A DNA stretch of 64,000 nt from Saccharopolyspora_C sp047200635 (lineage in GTDB: Bacteria > Actinomycetota > Actinomycetes > Mycobacteriales > Pseudonocardiaceae): the NCBI RefSeq assembly GCF_047200635.1, contig NZ_JBJZOI010000013.1, positions 111,797 to 175,796 on the forward strand, given 5' to 3'. Below the pieces are notes generated by a model that ran no database searches, was not told the origin of the DNA, and worked only from the letters and a program-made list of their open reading frames with translations. Every line of letters starts with the position of its first letter. Position 1 is the first letter of the stretch. Of the stretch, positions 1-8,998 are shown piece after piece. The position numbers and the translations under genes were made by a program.

Positions 1-1497
1 GCCACCGCGTTGACCCCGATGAACCTGGTGTGGGCCGCGATCGGCGTGCTGCTGGGCACCGCGATCGGCGTGCTGCCCGGCATCGGGCCCGCGATGGCGG
101 TGGCGCTGCTGCTGCCCGTCACCTACGCGCTGGAACCGACCGCGGCGTTCATCATGTTCGCCGGGATCTACTTCGGCGGCATGTTCGGCGGCTCCACCAC
201 CTCCATCCTGCTCAACACCCCCGGCGAGAGCGCCGCGGTGGTCGCGGCGATGGAGGGCAACCCGATGGCCCGCCAGGGCCGGGGCGCGCAGGCGCTGGCC
301 GCGGCCGCGATCGGGCACTTCATCGGTGCGCTGATCGGCATCACGCTGCTGACGCTGCTGGCGCCGACGGTCGCGTCGCTGGCGGTGAACATCGGGGCGC
401 CGGACTACCTCGCGGTGATGGTGCTGGCCTTCATCGCGGTCACCTCGGTGCTGGGCAACTCGCGGATCCGCGGGTTCGCCTCGCTGCTCATCGGGCTCAC
501 CATCGGGCTGATCGGGCTGGACGAGATGACCGGCCAGCAGCGGCTCACCTTCGGGATGCTGCCGCTGGCCGACGGAATCGACGTGGTCATCGTGGCGGTC
601 GGGCTGTTCGCCATCGGTGAGTCGCTGTGGGTCGCCGCGCACCTGCGGCACACCTCCGGCAAGCCGATCCCGGTGGGCACGCCGTGGCTGGGCAAGGAGG
701 ACCTGCGGCGCTCCTGGAAGCCGTGGCTGCGCGGGCCGCTCATCGGGTTCCCGTTCGGCGCGATCCCCGCGGGCGGCGCGGAGATCCCCACCTTCCTGTC
801 CTACGTCACCGAGAAGCGGCTCTCCCGTCACCGGGACGAGTTCGGCAAGGGCGCCATCGAGGGCGTCGCCGGTCCCGAGTCCACCTCCAGCGCGTCCGCG
901 GCCGGGACCATGGTCTCGATGCTGACCCTGGGCCTGCCGACCACGGCGGTCGCGGCGGTCATGCTCGCCGCGTTCCAGCAGTACGGGATCCAGCCGGGCC
1001 CGCTGCTGTTCCAGCGGGAGTCCGACCTGGTGTGGGCGCTCATCGCGAGCATGTTCATCGGCTCGGTGCTGCTGCTGGTGCTGAACCTGCCGCTGGCGCC
1101 GGTGTGGGCGAAGCTGCTGCAGATCCCCCGCCCGTACCTGTACGCGGGGATCCTCTTCTTCGCCAGCATCGGGGCGTACGCGGTCGGCGGGTCCGCGCTG
1201 GACCTGCTGGTGCTGTTCGTGGTCGGGCTGATCGGATTCGCGATGCGCCGCTACGGGTTGCCGGTGCTCCCGGCGATCATCGCGGTGATCCTCGGCCCCA
1301 CCGCCGAGCAGCAGATGCGGCGCGCGTTGCAGATCAGTGACGGCCAGGTCGTCGGTTTGATCAACACGCCGTTCTCGCTCACCGTCTACGCCGTGGTCCT
1401 GGTGATCCTGGCGTGGCCGCTGATCGGCCGGGCGCTGCGCCGCCGCCGCCCGGCTGAGCAGGGACGGGACCAGGAGGAGGACCGGGCGGAGGTCTGA
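1..1497 (+). CDS. Tripartite tricarboxylate transporter large permease subunit TctA (5' partial)
   Basis: Large membrane subunit of a TTT-family secondary transporter, which imports carboxylates (such as citrate or other tricarboxylates) together with a small TctB membrane protein and a TctC binding protein. The protein is almost entirely hydrophobic with about 11-12 predicted helices. It carries the family signatures GVLPGIGPAMAVALLLP near the visible start and the repeat-type motif STSSASAAGTMVSMLTLGLPTT about residues 290-310. The reading frame is open to base 1 and the residues before the first possible start (ATALTPMNL) match the usual interior of TctA N-termini, so the true start lies a few dozen bases left of the window. 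About 500 residues is the usual length. TctB and TctC are presumably upstream. Substrate cannot be told from sequence. Confidence 0.93.
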   Translation, partial: ATALTPMNLVWAAIGVLLGTAIGVLPGIGPAMAVALLLPVTYALEPTAAFIMFAGIYFGGMFGGSTTSILLNTPGESAAVVAAMEGNPMARQGRGAQALAAAAIGHFIGALIGITLLTLLAPTVASLAVNIGAPDYLAVMVLAFIAVTSVLGNSRIRGFASLLIGLTIGLIGLDEMTGQQRLTFGMLPLADGIDVVIVAVGLFAIGESLWVAAHLRHTSGKPIPVGTPWLGKEDLRRSWKPWLRGPLIGFPFGAIPAGGAEIPTFLSYVTEKRLSRHRDEFGKGAIEGVAGPESTSSASAAGTMVSMLTLGLPTTAVAAVMLAAFQQYGIQPGPLLFQRESDLVWALIASMFIGSVLLLVLNLPLAPVWAKLLQIPRPYLYAGILFFASIGAYAVGGSALDLLVLFVVGLIGFAMRRYGLPVLPAIIAVILGPTAEQQMRRALQISDGQVVGLINTPFSLTVYAVVLVILAWPLIGRALRRRRPAEQGRDQEEDRAEV

Positions 1498-1525
1498 TCG
1501 CAGCATCGCCACGACGCCCCTCGGA

Positions 1526-1564
1526 CCAGGCCCGCACCGCGCCCCGGCGGTGCGGGCCCCTGGC
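1526..1564 (+). terminator. Rho-independent-like hairpin after TctA
   Basis: GGCCCGCACCGC (1529-1540) pairs perfectly with GCGGTGCGGGCC (1547-1558) across a 6-base loop, extended outward by CCA/TGG with a bulge. There is no U-tract, as is common in high-GC actinomycetes. It lies in the TctA-MerR gap. Confidence 0.6.
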
Positions 1565-1606
1565 TTCCGGCCCCAGATGATCACGTGAAGAACTACACTC
1601 CGGCGG

Positions 1607-2356
1607 GTGGCGGAATACCGGATCGATGATCTCGCCCGCGCCGCCGGCACCACGGTGCGCAACGTGCGGGTCTACCAGGATCGGGAGCTGCTGCCCGCGC
1701 CGCGTCGCCAGGGCAGGTTGGCCATCTACTCGGACGCGCACCTGGTGCGGCTCCGCATGATCATCAACATGCTGGAGCGCGGTTACGCGTTCGCCCAGAT
1801 CAAGGAGATGCTCTCGGCCTGGGCGGCGGGTCGCAGCCTCGGCGACCTGCTCGGGCTCGAGGAGGTCATGGGCGAGTCCTGGGCCGAGCAATCGCCGCGG
1901 GTGTTCTCGCTCGCCCAGCTGCGCGCGATGTTCCGCGGTCAGCTCACCCAGGCCAACATCCGCCGCGCCCTCGAACTGAACCTGCTGGAGCGCTGGGGCG
2001 CGCGGTTCGTCGCCCCCACCCCGCAGCTGCTCGACGCGGGCGCTGAGCTGGTGGGCATGGGCGTGCCCCTGGGCGAGGTGCTCGACCTCGCCGACCAGTT
2101 GCAGCAGGACGTCGACCACGTCTCGGAGAGCCTGGTCGCGCTGGTGCGCACGCACGTGCTCGGTGATCCGGCCACCGCGCCCTGGACCGACGACGAGGTC
2201 CGGCGCTACTCGGAGGTCGTGCAGCGGCTCCGGCCGCTGGCGATGTCGGCGCTCAACGCCGCCGCGGCCCGCTCGGCGGAGCGGGTGATCCCGGAGCTGC
2301 TGGGCGATCGCCTGGTCTCGCTGCTGCGCGAGCAGGAGCGGGAAGGGGCCGAGTGA
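1607..2356 (+). CDS. MerR family transcriptional regulator
   Basis: DNA-binding regulator with an N-terminal winged helix of MerR type: YRIDDLARAAGTTVRNVRVYQDRELLPAPRRQGR in residues 3-36, followed by YSDAHLVRLRMIINMLERGYAFAQIKEML. The remaining roughly 170 residues are a helical effector or dimerisation region with no metal-binding cysteine pattern, so it is not a metal sensor. The GTG start is chosen because the MerR helix-turn-helix begins within three residues. It ends 60 bp from the convergent tex. The ligand is unknown; a connection with the upstream transporter is possible but not supported. Confidence 0.9.
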   Translation: MAEYRIDDLARAAGTTVRNVRVYQDRELLPAPRRQGRLAIYSDAHLVRLRMIINMLERGYAFAQIKEMLSAWAAGRSLGDLLGLEEVMGESWAEQSPRVFSLAQLRAMFRGQLTQANIRRALELNLLERWGARFVAPTPQLLDAGAELVGMGVPLGEVLDLADQLQQDVDHVSESLVALVRTHVLGDPATAPWTDDEVRRYSEVVQRLRPLAMSALNAAAARSAERVIPELLGDRLVSLLREQEREGAE

Positions 2357-2360
2357 CCGC

Positions 2361-2410
2361 CCGCACCGGCGCCGTCCCGGGTGGCCGCCGGTGCGGGGCG
2401 GCCACCCGGG
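2361..2410. terminator. Bidirectional terminator between convergent merR-type gene and tex
   Basis: Two overlapping, mutually exclusive hairpins fill the 60-bp gap: CCGCACCGGC (2361-2370) with GCCGGTGCGG (2386-2395), and CCCGGGTGGC (2376-2385) with GCCACCCGGG (2401-2410). Both are perfect 10-bp stems. Confidence 0.65.
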
Positions 2411-2416
2411 GCGAGC

Positions 2417-4810
2417 TCAGCCCTTGAACCCGGCGCGGCGCAGCGCGTCCGCCATCGCCCCGCCCGCCGGTGCGGAGTCGCGGCCCCGGCGCTGACCGCT
2501 CCTGCCGCCGTTGCCGCCGTTCCCGGCGTTCTTCGCGCCGCCGCCCTTGCCGCCGCGTTCCCCGCCGGGACGACCGCCCCGGCCGCGCCCGCCGCCGTCC
2601 CGGCGCTCGGCCGCGCCGCCTTCGGAGGAGGCCTCGTCGTCCAGCCGCAGCGTCAGCGAGATCCGCTTCCGCGGCACGTCCACGTCCAGGACCTTCACCT
2701 TCACCACGTCGCCGGACTTCACCACGTCGTGCGGGTCGTTGACGAAGTCCTTCGACATCGCCGAGACGTGCACCAGCCCGTCCTGGTGGACCCCGACGTC
2801 GACGAAGGCGCCGAAGGCCGCCACGTTCGTGACCACGCCCTCCAGCCGCATCCCCGGCTCCAGGTCGGCGATCTTCTCGACGCCGTCGGCGAAGGTGGCC
2901 GTCTGGAAGGTGGGGCGCGGGTCGCGGCCCGGCTTGTCCAGCTCCGTGAGGATGTCGGTCACGGTGGGCAGGCCCACCGCGTCGTCGACGAAGTCGGCGG
3001 GCCGGATCTCGCGCAGCACCCGGGTGTTGCCGATCAGCCCGCTCAGCTCGCTGCCGGTGGCCTCCAGGATCCGGCGCACCACGGGGTAGGACTCCGGGTG
3101 CACGCTGGAGGAGTCCAGCGGGTCGTCGCCCCCGGGGATCCGCAGGAAGCCGGCGCACTGCTCGAACGCCTTCGGCCCCAGCCGCGCCACGTCCTTGAGC
3201 CCCTTGCGGGATCGGAACGGACCGTTGCCGTCGCGGTGCGCCACGATGTTCTCCGCGAGGCCCTCGCCGATGCCCGAGACCCGGGTCAGCAGCGGCACGG
3301 AGGCGGTGTTGACGTCCACGCCCACCGCGTTCACGCAGTCCTCCACCACCGCGTCCAGCGAGCGGGACAGCTTCGTCTCGGTGATGTCGTGCTGGTACTG
3401 GCCCACCCCGATCGACTTCGGGTCGATCTTGACCAGCTCCGCCAGCGGGTCCTGCAACCGCCGCGCGATCGACACCGCGCCGCGCAGCGAGACGTCCAGG
3501 CCGGGGAACTCGCGGGAGGCGTAGGCGGAGGCCGAGTACACCGAGGCGCCCGCCTCGGAGACCGAGATCTTCGTCAGCCCCAGGCCGGGGTGCCGCTTGA
3601 TCAGGTCGGCGGCGAGCCGGTCGGTCTCCCGGGAAGCGGTGCCGTTGCCGATCGCCACCAGCTCCACGCCGTGCGCGCGGGCCAGCTTCTCCAGCGAGGC
3701 GATCGCCTGGTCCCAGCGCTGCTGCGGCTGGTGCGGGTAGATCGTGTCCGTGGCCACCAGCTTGCCGGTGCCGTCGACGACCGCGACCTTGACGCCGGTG
3801 CGGAAGCCCGGGTCGAGGCCCATCGTCGGCCGCATCCCCGCGGGCGCGGCCAGCAACAGGTCCCGCAGGTTCGCCGCGAACACGCGGGCCGCCTCGTCCT
3901 CGGCCTGCTGGCGCAACCGCAACCGGAGGTCGATGCCGAGGTGGGTCAGCACCCGGGTGCGCCAGGCCCAGCGCACCACGTCGCCCAGCCAGCGGTCCGC
4001 CGGACGGCCCTGGTCGGCGATGCCGAACCGCGCCGCGATCTCCCGCTCGTAGGACGACGGGCCGTCCTGCTCGGCCTCGGTGCCGTCGTCGGGCTCCAGG
4101 GAGAGGTCCAGCACCTCTTCCTTCTCGCCGCGGTACAGCGCCAGCACGCGGTGCGAGGGCAGCGCGGTGAACGGCTCGTCGAACTCGAAGTAGTCCGCGA
4201 ACTTCGCGCCCTCGTCCTGCTTGCCCTCGCGCACCCGGGCGACCATCCGGCCCCGCGACCACATGCGCTCGCGCAGCTCACCGACCAGGTCGGCGTCTTC
4301 GGAGAAGCGCTCCACCAGGATCGAGCGGGCTCCTTCCAGCGCCGCGGCCGCGTCGGCGACGCCCTTGTCGGCGTCGACGAACTCGGCGGCCCGCGCCTGC
4401 GGGTCCTGGCCGGGGTCCCCGAGCAGCAGGTCGGCCAGCGGCTCCAGCCCGGCCTCGCGCGCGATCTGGCCCTTGGTGCGCCGCTTGGGCTTGTAGGGCA
4501 GGTAGATGTCCTCCAAGCGGGCCTTGGAGTCGGCGGCGTTGATCCGCGCCTCCAGCTCGGCGTCGAGCTTGCCCTGCGAGCGGATCGACTCCAGCACGGT
4601 GCCGCGCCGCTCCTCCAGCTCGCGCAGGTAGCGCAGGCGCTCCTCCAGGGTGCGCAGCTGCGCGTCGTCGAGCGCGCCGGTGACCTCCTTGCGGTAACGC
4701 GCGACGAACGGCACCGTGGCGCCGCCGTCGAGCAGGTCGACGGCAGCGTCGACCTGCCGCTCCCGCACGCCGAGCTCCTCGGCGATCCTCTGATGCACAG
4801 CCGTCGTCAC
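2417..4810 (-). CDS. tex: Tex-family RNA-binding transcription accessory protein
   Basis: Tex/Spt6-like nucleic-acid-binding protein that associates with the transcription machinery. The 797-residue product has the full family order: N-terminal helical Tex domain (RYRKEVTGALDD, residues about 40-50), the YqgF/RuvC-like domain (GLDPGFRTGVKVAVVDGTGKLV, about 320-340), helix-hairpin-helix motifs (GIGEGLAENIVAHRDGNGPF, about 510-530) and an S1 RNA-binding domain (LEGVVTNVAAFGAFVDVGVHQDGLVHVS, about 650). A low-complexity Gly/Arg-rich tail of about 60 residues follows, ending MADALRRAGFKG. The GTG start at 4810 is preceded by AGGAGAGG. The frame stays open upstream for over 600 codons, but that part is a shadow of the divergent STAND gene. 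Transcribed alone, divergent from the next gene. Confidence 0.96.
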   Translation of the reverse strand: MTTAVHQRIAEELGVRERQVDAAVDLLDGGATVPFVARYRKEVTGALDDAQLRTLEERLRYLRELEERRGTVLESIRSQGKLDAELEARINAADSKARLEDIYLPYKPKRRTKGQIAREAGLEPLADLLLGDPGQDPQARAAEFVDADKGVADAAAALEGARSILVERFSEDADLVGELRERMWSRGRMVARVREGKQDEGAKFADYFEFDEPFTALPSHRVLALYRGEKEEVLDLSLEPDDGTEAEQDGPSSYEREIAARFGIADQGRPADRWLGDVVRWAWRTRVLTHLGIDLRLRLRQQAEDEAARVFAANLRDLLLAAPAGMRPTMGLDPGFRTGVKVAVVDGTGKLVATDTIYPHQPQQRWDQAIASLEKLARAHGVELVAIGNGTASRETDRLAADLIKRHPGLGLTKISVSEAGASVYSASAYASREFPGLDVSLRGAVSIARRLQDPLAELVKIDPKSIGVGQYQHDITETKLSRSLDAVVEDCVNAVGVDVNTASVPLLTRVSGIGEGLAENIVAHRDGNGPFRSRKGLKDVARLGPKAFEQCAGFLRIPGGDDPLDSSSVHPESYPVVRRILEATGSELSGLIGNTRVLREIRPADFVDDAVGLPTVTDILTELDKPGRDPRPTFQTATFADGVEKIADLEPGMRLEGVVTNVAAFGAFVDVGVHQDGLVHVSAMSKDFVNDPHDVVKSGDVVKVKVLDVDVPRKRISLTLRLDDEASSEGGAAERRDGGGRGRGGRPGGERGGKGGGAKNAGNGGNGGRSGQRRGRDSAPAGGAMADALRRAGFKG

Positions 4811-4993
4811 GATGTTCCGACACCTCTCCTGATCTCCGCCCAGAACCGTCGGTGCATTCTGCCCGACGTCCCGATCAGGCCCTCCCGGCGCACGCACCGG
4901 CGTGTCGGCCCCCCGCGCGCCCCGCAGCGCAATACCGCCGAACGGGTGTTGTTGTGACCGGTGCCATACGCTCGGTCGTGGGAGGTGGGGCTG

Positions 4994-7315
4994 GTGGAGA
5001 CGGCGAACGCGATGCCCGGGTTCCGGAGCCGCCTGCCCCTGGAGACGACGAGCTTCGTCGGCCGCCGCCGAGAGCTGGCCGAGGCCCGCAGGCTGATGTA
5101 CTCGGGTCGGCTGCTCACCCTCACCGGACCCGCCGGGGTGGGCAAGAGCAGGCTCGCGCTGCGGCTCGCCCGCAGGTTGCGCCGCGCGTTCCCGGACGGG
5201 GTCGTGTTCGTCGGCCTCGGCGACGTGCAGGACGCCGCCCTCCTGCCGCAGGCGGTCAGCGCCGCCCTCGGCGGCAGGCCCGGACCGGGCAATCCCGCCG
5301 AGGACGTGTTCGCCCGGATCCGCGACCAGCGGATGCTCATCGTGCTCGACGACTGCGATCGCGTGCTGGGGGCCGTCTCCCGGCTCGCCCACCGGCTGCT
5401 CACCGAGCGCAGCGAGGTCCACCTGCTGGTCACCAGCAGGCAGGTGCTGGGCGTGGCGGGCGAGGTGGTGCTGCCGGTCGCGCCGCTGTCGCTGCCCGAC
5501 GCCGGGGGCCGGCCCGAGCCGGAGTACGGGGACGTGTTCGCCGACGCGGTCAGCCTGTTCACCGATCGCGCCGCCGCCGTCTCGCCCGGGTTCACCCTCG
5601 ACGAGTCGAACCGGGGGGTGGTGACCCGGATCTGCCGCAGGCTGGACGGGATGCCGCTGGCGATCGAGCTGGCCGCGGCCCAGCTGCGGGGATCCTCCCC
5701 GGAACAGCTGTTGGACCGCCTCGACGACCGGTTCGCCCTGCTGACCAGCGGTGAGCAACCCTCGCGGGACGAGGCGCTGGAGGAATCGATCGGCTGGAGC
5801 TTCGGCCTGTGCGCGCCGCCCGAGCAGCTGCTGTGGTCCCGGGCGTCCTGCTTCGCCGGCGAGTGGGATCTCGCCGCCGCCCAAGAGGTCTGCGCCGACG
5901 CCGAGCTGGCCCCGGAGCAGGTGGCGGAGTCGCTCGACGCGCTGGTCGCCAAGTCGGTGGTGGTCCGCGAGCACCACGAGCAGCGGGACCTCACCTACTA
6001 CCGCATGTTCGACAGCATCCGCGAGTACGGCCTGGCCCGGCTCCGCGACGCGGGTCTGGAGGAGGAGCTGCGCGCCCGCCACGGCCGCTACTTCCACCGG
6101 CTCGCCGACCGCTACCACGACGAGGTGTGCGGACCGCGCCAGCTGGAGTGGGTGCACCACATGATCCACCTGCACCCGAACCTGCGGGCGGTCCTCGAAC
6201 GGGACCTGGCCGAGGGCCGGGTCGAACTGGTGGTGGCGACCGCGGCCGAGCTGTGGTCGTTCTGGTTCTCCGGCAACGCGCTGCGCGAGGGCTACCGGTG
6301 GTTGCTCAGCGGCCTGGAGGCGTTGCCCGACCCGACGCCCGTGCGCGCGGACGGGCTCTCGTCGGCGGCGTTCGTCGCGCTGCACCTGGAGGAGATCGAG
6401 GCGGCCGGAACGATGCTGGCCGAGGCCCTGGCGATCGCCGGGCGCCACGACGACCGCGGCCTCACCGCCCGCGTCGAGGGCACCGCGGGGATGGAGGCCA
6501 TGCTCCGCGGCCGGATGGACGAGGCCGCCGAGCGGCTGGAGCGCGCCGCGACCGGGCACAAGGCCGTCGGTGACCTGTTCGGCTACCTCAGCGCGATGAT
6601 CCTGCTGGCCTGCCTGGGCTTCTACTGCCACGACAGGCGGGGCGCCGAGGCGGCGGCGGAGAGCCTGCGGCTGTGCGAGACCTTCGGCGCGACCTGGACG
6701 AAGTGCTACGCGCTCTGGGTGGTCGCGCTGCACCGCTGGCGGGAGGGTGACCACCGCGAGGCGGCCCTGCTGATCCAGCAGGCGATCCGGTTGCAGCGGC
6801 TGGCCCGGGACATGGCCGGGCTCGGGGTGTACCTCGAGGTGCTGTCCTGGTGCGCCGCCGCGGTGGACCAGCCGCTGCGCGCCACCCGGCTGATGGGGGC
6901 CTCCTCGGCGCTGCGCAAGGCCAACGGCGGCGAGATGGGCGAGTCGGTGTACTTCGACGACTACGACGCGGTGGCGATGGCCTGGGCCGGGCGGGTGCTC
7001 GGCGAGCGGCAGCAGCGCGGCGCCTACGAGGAGGGCGCCGGGTGGGAGCTGGCCGAGATGGTCGCCTACGCGCTGGAGGAGGGCACCAACCGGCCGGAGG
7101 CCGCCCCGGCGCCGGCCGGTTCGGGTGCGGGGCTCACCGCGCGCGAGGTGGAGGTGGCGGTGCTGCTGGCGGCCGGCGAGGACGACGCGGGGATCTCCGA
7201 GCGGCTCGACCCGGCGGAGCGGGGCGCGGAGGTCGAGGTCGCTCGGGTGCTGGAACGGCTCGGCTTCGGCGACCGCGCCGAGCTCGCCGCCTGGGTCCGG
7301 CGGCGGAGGCCCTGA
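4994..7315 (+). CDS. STAND-type ATPase transcriptional regulator with degenerate LuxR-like C-terminus
   Basis: Large signal-transduction ATPase of the kind common in actinomycetes. FVGRRREL (about residues 20-27) precedes the NB-ARC-like NTPase with Walker A GPAGVGKS (about 45-52) and Walker B LIVLDDCDRV (about 114-123). After it come a winged-helix region (GMPLAIELAAAQL) and a helical repeat region of about 400 residues. The last 60 residues (LTAREVEVAVLLAAGEDDAGISERLD) align with a LuxR helix-turn-helix but lack its usual recognition-helix residues. The GTG at 4994 is chosen for its GGAGGTGG ribosome-binding site; an in-frame GTG at 4961 is possible. Ligand and targets are unknown. It diverges from tex. 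Confidence 0.85.
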   Translation: METANAMPGFRSRLPLETTSFVGRRRELAEARRLMYSGRLLTLTGPAGVGKSRLALRLARRLRRAFPDGVVFVGLGDVQDAALLPQAVSAALGGRPGPGNPAEDVFARIRDQRMLIVLDDCDRVLGAVSRLAHRLLTERSEVHLLVTSRQVLGVAGEVVLPVAPLSLPDAGGRPEPEYGDVFADAVSLFTDRAAAVSPGFTLDESNRGVVTRICRRLDGMPLAIELAAAQLRGSSPEQLLDRLDDRFALLTSGEQPSRDEALEESIGWSFGLCAPPEQLLWSRASCFAGEWDLAAAQEVCADAELAPEQVAESLDALVAKSVVVREHHEQRDLTYYRMFDSIREYGLARLRDAGLEEELRARHGRYFHRLADRYHDEVCGPRQLEWVHHMIHLHPNLRAVLERDLAEGRVELVVATAAELWSFWFSGNALREGYRWLLSGLEALPDPTPVRADGLSSAAFVALHLEEIEAAGTMLAEALAIAGRHDDRGLTARVEGTAGMEAMLRGRMDEAAERLERAATGHKAVGDLFGYLSAMILLACLGFYCHDRRGAEAAAESLRLCETFGATWTKCYALWVVALHRWREGDHREAALLIQQAIRLQRLARDMAGLGVYLEVLSWCAAAVDQPLRATRLMGASSALRKANGGEMGESVYFDDYDAVAMAWAGRVLGERQQRGAYEEGAGWELAEMVAYALEEGTNRPEAAPAPAGSGAGLTAREVEVAVLLAAGEDDAGISERLDPAERGAEVEVARVLERLGFGDRAELAAWVRRRRP

Positions 7316-7519
7316 CGGGAGCGTCGGATAGGGTGGGCCCGCCCCACGGCCCAGTGCCTGTCACTCGTTCGAGGTGAGACAGCTCTCCCTCCGCCGAAAA
7401 CATGCACATTCGGTGACTACATCGGCCCGGCTCGGGTGAACCGGATCGCCGAAACCAGGTAGTCCCGCACGTATATACCGCGATGCACGCACACGCTCCG
7501 TCTCGGAGTGTGGGGAGCC

Positions 7520-8743
7520 GTGACACCCCCCGATCGACACCAGAACCCCGAGAACCCGACCCCCGAGAACCCGAAGCCCGAAGCGACGCCGAACAGCAAC
7601 GCCTGGCGGGACACGGCACTGGGAGCCGACCGCGCGGTGCGTTCCGGAGTGGACCGGGTGCGGCCGTACGCCCACCAGGCCTGGCAGCGAGTCGTGCCGC
7701 TCCTGCAGCGGCTGTGGGCGGCGGTGCTCCCCTTCCTCCGGCGCGTGCGCGGCTCCGCGGCCGGCCGCAAGGTCGAAGAAGCGGTGGGCCCGTGGGCGGA
7801 GCGCGCCGCGGCCCGGTTCCGCTCCGCGAGCCGAGGCGGCCACCGCCGCGAGCAGCACCCCCGGCTGCGCGCGATGCAGGCCGGTGCCGGCCTCGCGGTG
7901 CTGGGCGTCCTGGGCGTCGCGGTGCTCAGCGTGAGCACCGGCACCCACGACGACGTCCGCGCCACCGCCCACATCGACGGGATGCCCGCGGCCGGTGGAA
8001 ACCCCGGTCCGCAGCAGTTCGGCCCGTTCGGCTTCGACGAGGCCCCCGACGACGGCGGGAGCACCGAGGACGAGGAGGCTCCCGAGGAGCCCCCAGGACC
8101 GGTGCCGGGCCCGCCCGCGAAGGGCATCGACGTCTCCAACCACAACGGCTCCGTCGACTGGAAGCAGGTCGCGGCGGACGGGCAGAACTTCGCGTTCGTG
8201 CTCGCCACCGACGGCACCGACTTCACCAGCCCGAAGTACGCCGAGCAGTACCACGGCGCGAAGGCGGCCGGTCTGCTGGCCGCGCCGTACCACTTCGCCC
8301 GTCCCGACGAGTCCGCCGAGGCGCAGGCCGACAGGCTGCTGGCGGTCGCCGACCACCAGCAGGACGGCAAGAGCCTGCCCCCGGTGCTGGACCTGGAGGT
8401 CGACCCCTCCGGCGGCGGTTGCTACGGCCTGTCGGTGCCGGCGATGCACCGGTGGACCGACGCGTTCACCGAGAAGATCAAGTCCGCGACCGGGACCGAC
8501 CCGATCATCTACGCCAACCCCTCGTTCTGGAACGAGTGCATGGGCGGCACCGACAGCTACTCGGACCACCCGCTGTGGCTGGCCTCCTACGGCGTCGACG
8601 AGCCGAGCGTGCCGCAGGGCTTCCGGGACTGGAACTTCTGGCAGTACACCGAGGACGGCAGCGTGCCCGGCGTGAGCGGCGACGTGGACCAGAACCACTT
8701 CCAGGGCAGCGTCGGCGACCTGATGAAGCTGGCCGACGGCTGA
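7520..8743 (+). CDS. Membrane-anchored GH25 lysozyme (muramidase)
   Basis: Peptidoglycan hydrolase cleaving the MurNAc-GlcNAc beta-1,4 bond outside the membrane. The N-terminal 100 residues are Arg-rich and cytosolic. A hydrophobic helix follows (AGAGLAVLGVLGVAVLSVS, about 120-140) and then an acidic/proline linker. The catalytic GH25 domain runs from KGIDVSNHNGSVDW (about 205) to the end, with the DxE catalytic motif in VLDLEVD (about 290), IIYANPSFW, WLASYG and the C-terminal WQYTEDGSVPGVSGDVDQNHF. The GTG at 7520 fits GGGGAG just upstream; GTG 7508 would overlap its own ribosome-binding site. The 200-bp leader shows a TATATA box near 7471 but no recognisable riboswitch. Confidence 0.93.
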   Translation: MTPPDRHQNPENPTPENPKPEATPNSNAWRDTALGADRAVRSGVDRVRPYAHQAWQRVVPLLQRLWAAVLPFLRRVRGSAAGRKVEEAVGPWAERAAARFRSASRGGHRREQHPRLRAMQAGAGLAVLGVLGVAVLSVSTGTHDDVRATAHIDGMPAAGGNPGPQQFGPFGFDEAPDDGGSTEDEEAPEEPPGPVPGPPAKGIDVSNHNGSVDWKQVAADGQNFAFVLATDGTDFTSPKYAEQYHGAKAAGLLAAPYHFARPDESAEAQADRLLAVADHQQDGKSLPPVLDLEVDPSGGGCYGLSVPAMHRWTDAFTEKIKSATGTDPIIYANPSFWNECMGGTDSYSDHPLWLASYGVDEPSVPQGFRDWNFWQYTEDGSVPGVSGDVDQNHFQGSVGDLMKLADG

Positions 8744-8749
8744 TCCCAC

Positions 8750-8781
8750 CGGTGCGGGGAGCCCCTCGGCTCCTCGCACCG
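8750..8781 (+). terminator. Terminator hairpin after GH25 gene
   Basis: CGGTGCGGGGAGCC (8750-8763) pairs with GGCTCCTCGCACCG (8768-8781), with a single G-U pair and a 4-base loop. It lies 6 bases after the stop codon. Confidence 0.7.
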
Positions 8782-8847
8782 AGCGGTCGGCGCAACCCCG
8801 AGGCGCCGACCCGTGCGGACGCCCCTGCCGCCCGCACCGAACCCGGA

Positions 8848-8880
8848 GGACCCCGCCGCGCCCGATGGTCGGCGGGGTCC
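8848..8880 (+). terminator. Second hairpin upstream of lipid kinase gene
   Basis: GGACCCCGCC (8848-8857) pairs with GGCGGGGTCC (8871-8880), a perfect 10-bp stem with a 13-base loop. It could be a second terminator. The 255-bp gap 8744-8998 holds these two hairpins, a GAGGAGG at 8970-8976 and nothing else that I recognise. Confidence 0.45.
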
Positions 8881-8998
8881 GCTGGCGTCCGGGTCCGAGT
8901 GAGCGTGGTCACCGGGATGAGAGGTGGGGCGGGTGGGGTGCGCGGGTAGCCTCCTGCATCGGGAACAACGAGGAGGCGTCATCCGCAACGACGGCAAC

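Noticed and set aside
2417..6754. 1445-codon minus-strand frame fusing an upstream domain to Tex
   Set aside because: The upstream 650 codons are Arg/Gly/Pro/Gln-rich antisense of the STAND gene; Tex starts at 4810 with its own ribosome-binding site.
7316..7519. c-di-AMP (ydaO) riboswitch before the GH25 gene
   Set aside because: Genes of this kind often carry one in actinobacteria, but the core GGGGGAC / GGGUGAAUC segments could not be found; only a loose CGGGTGAACC is present.
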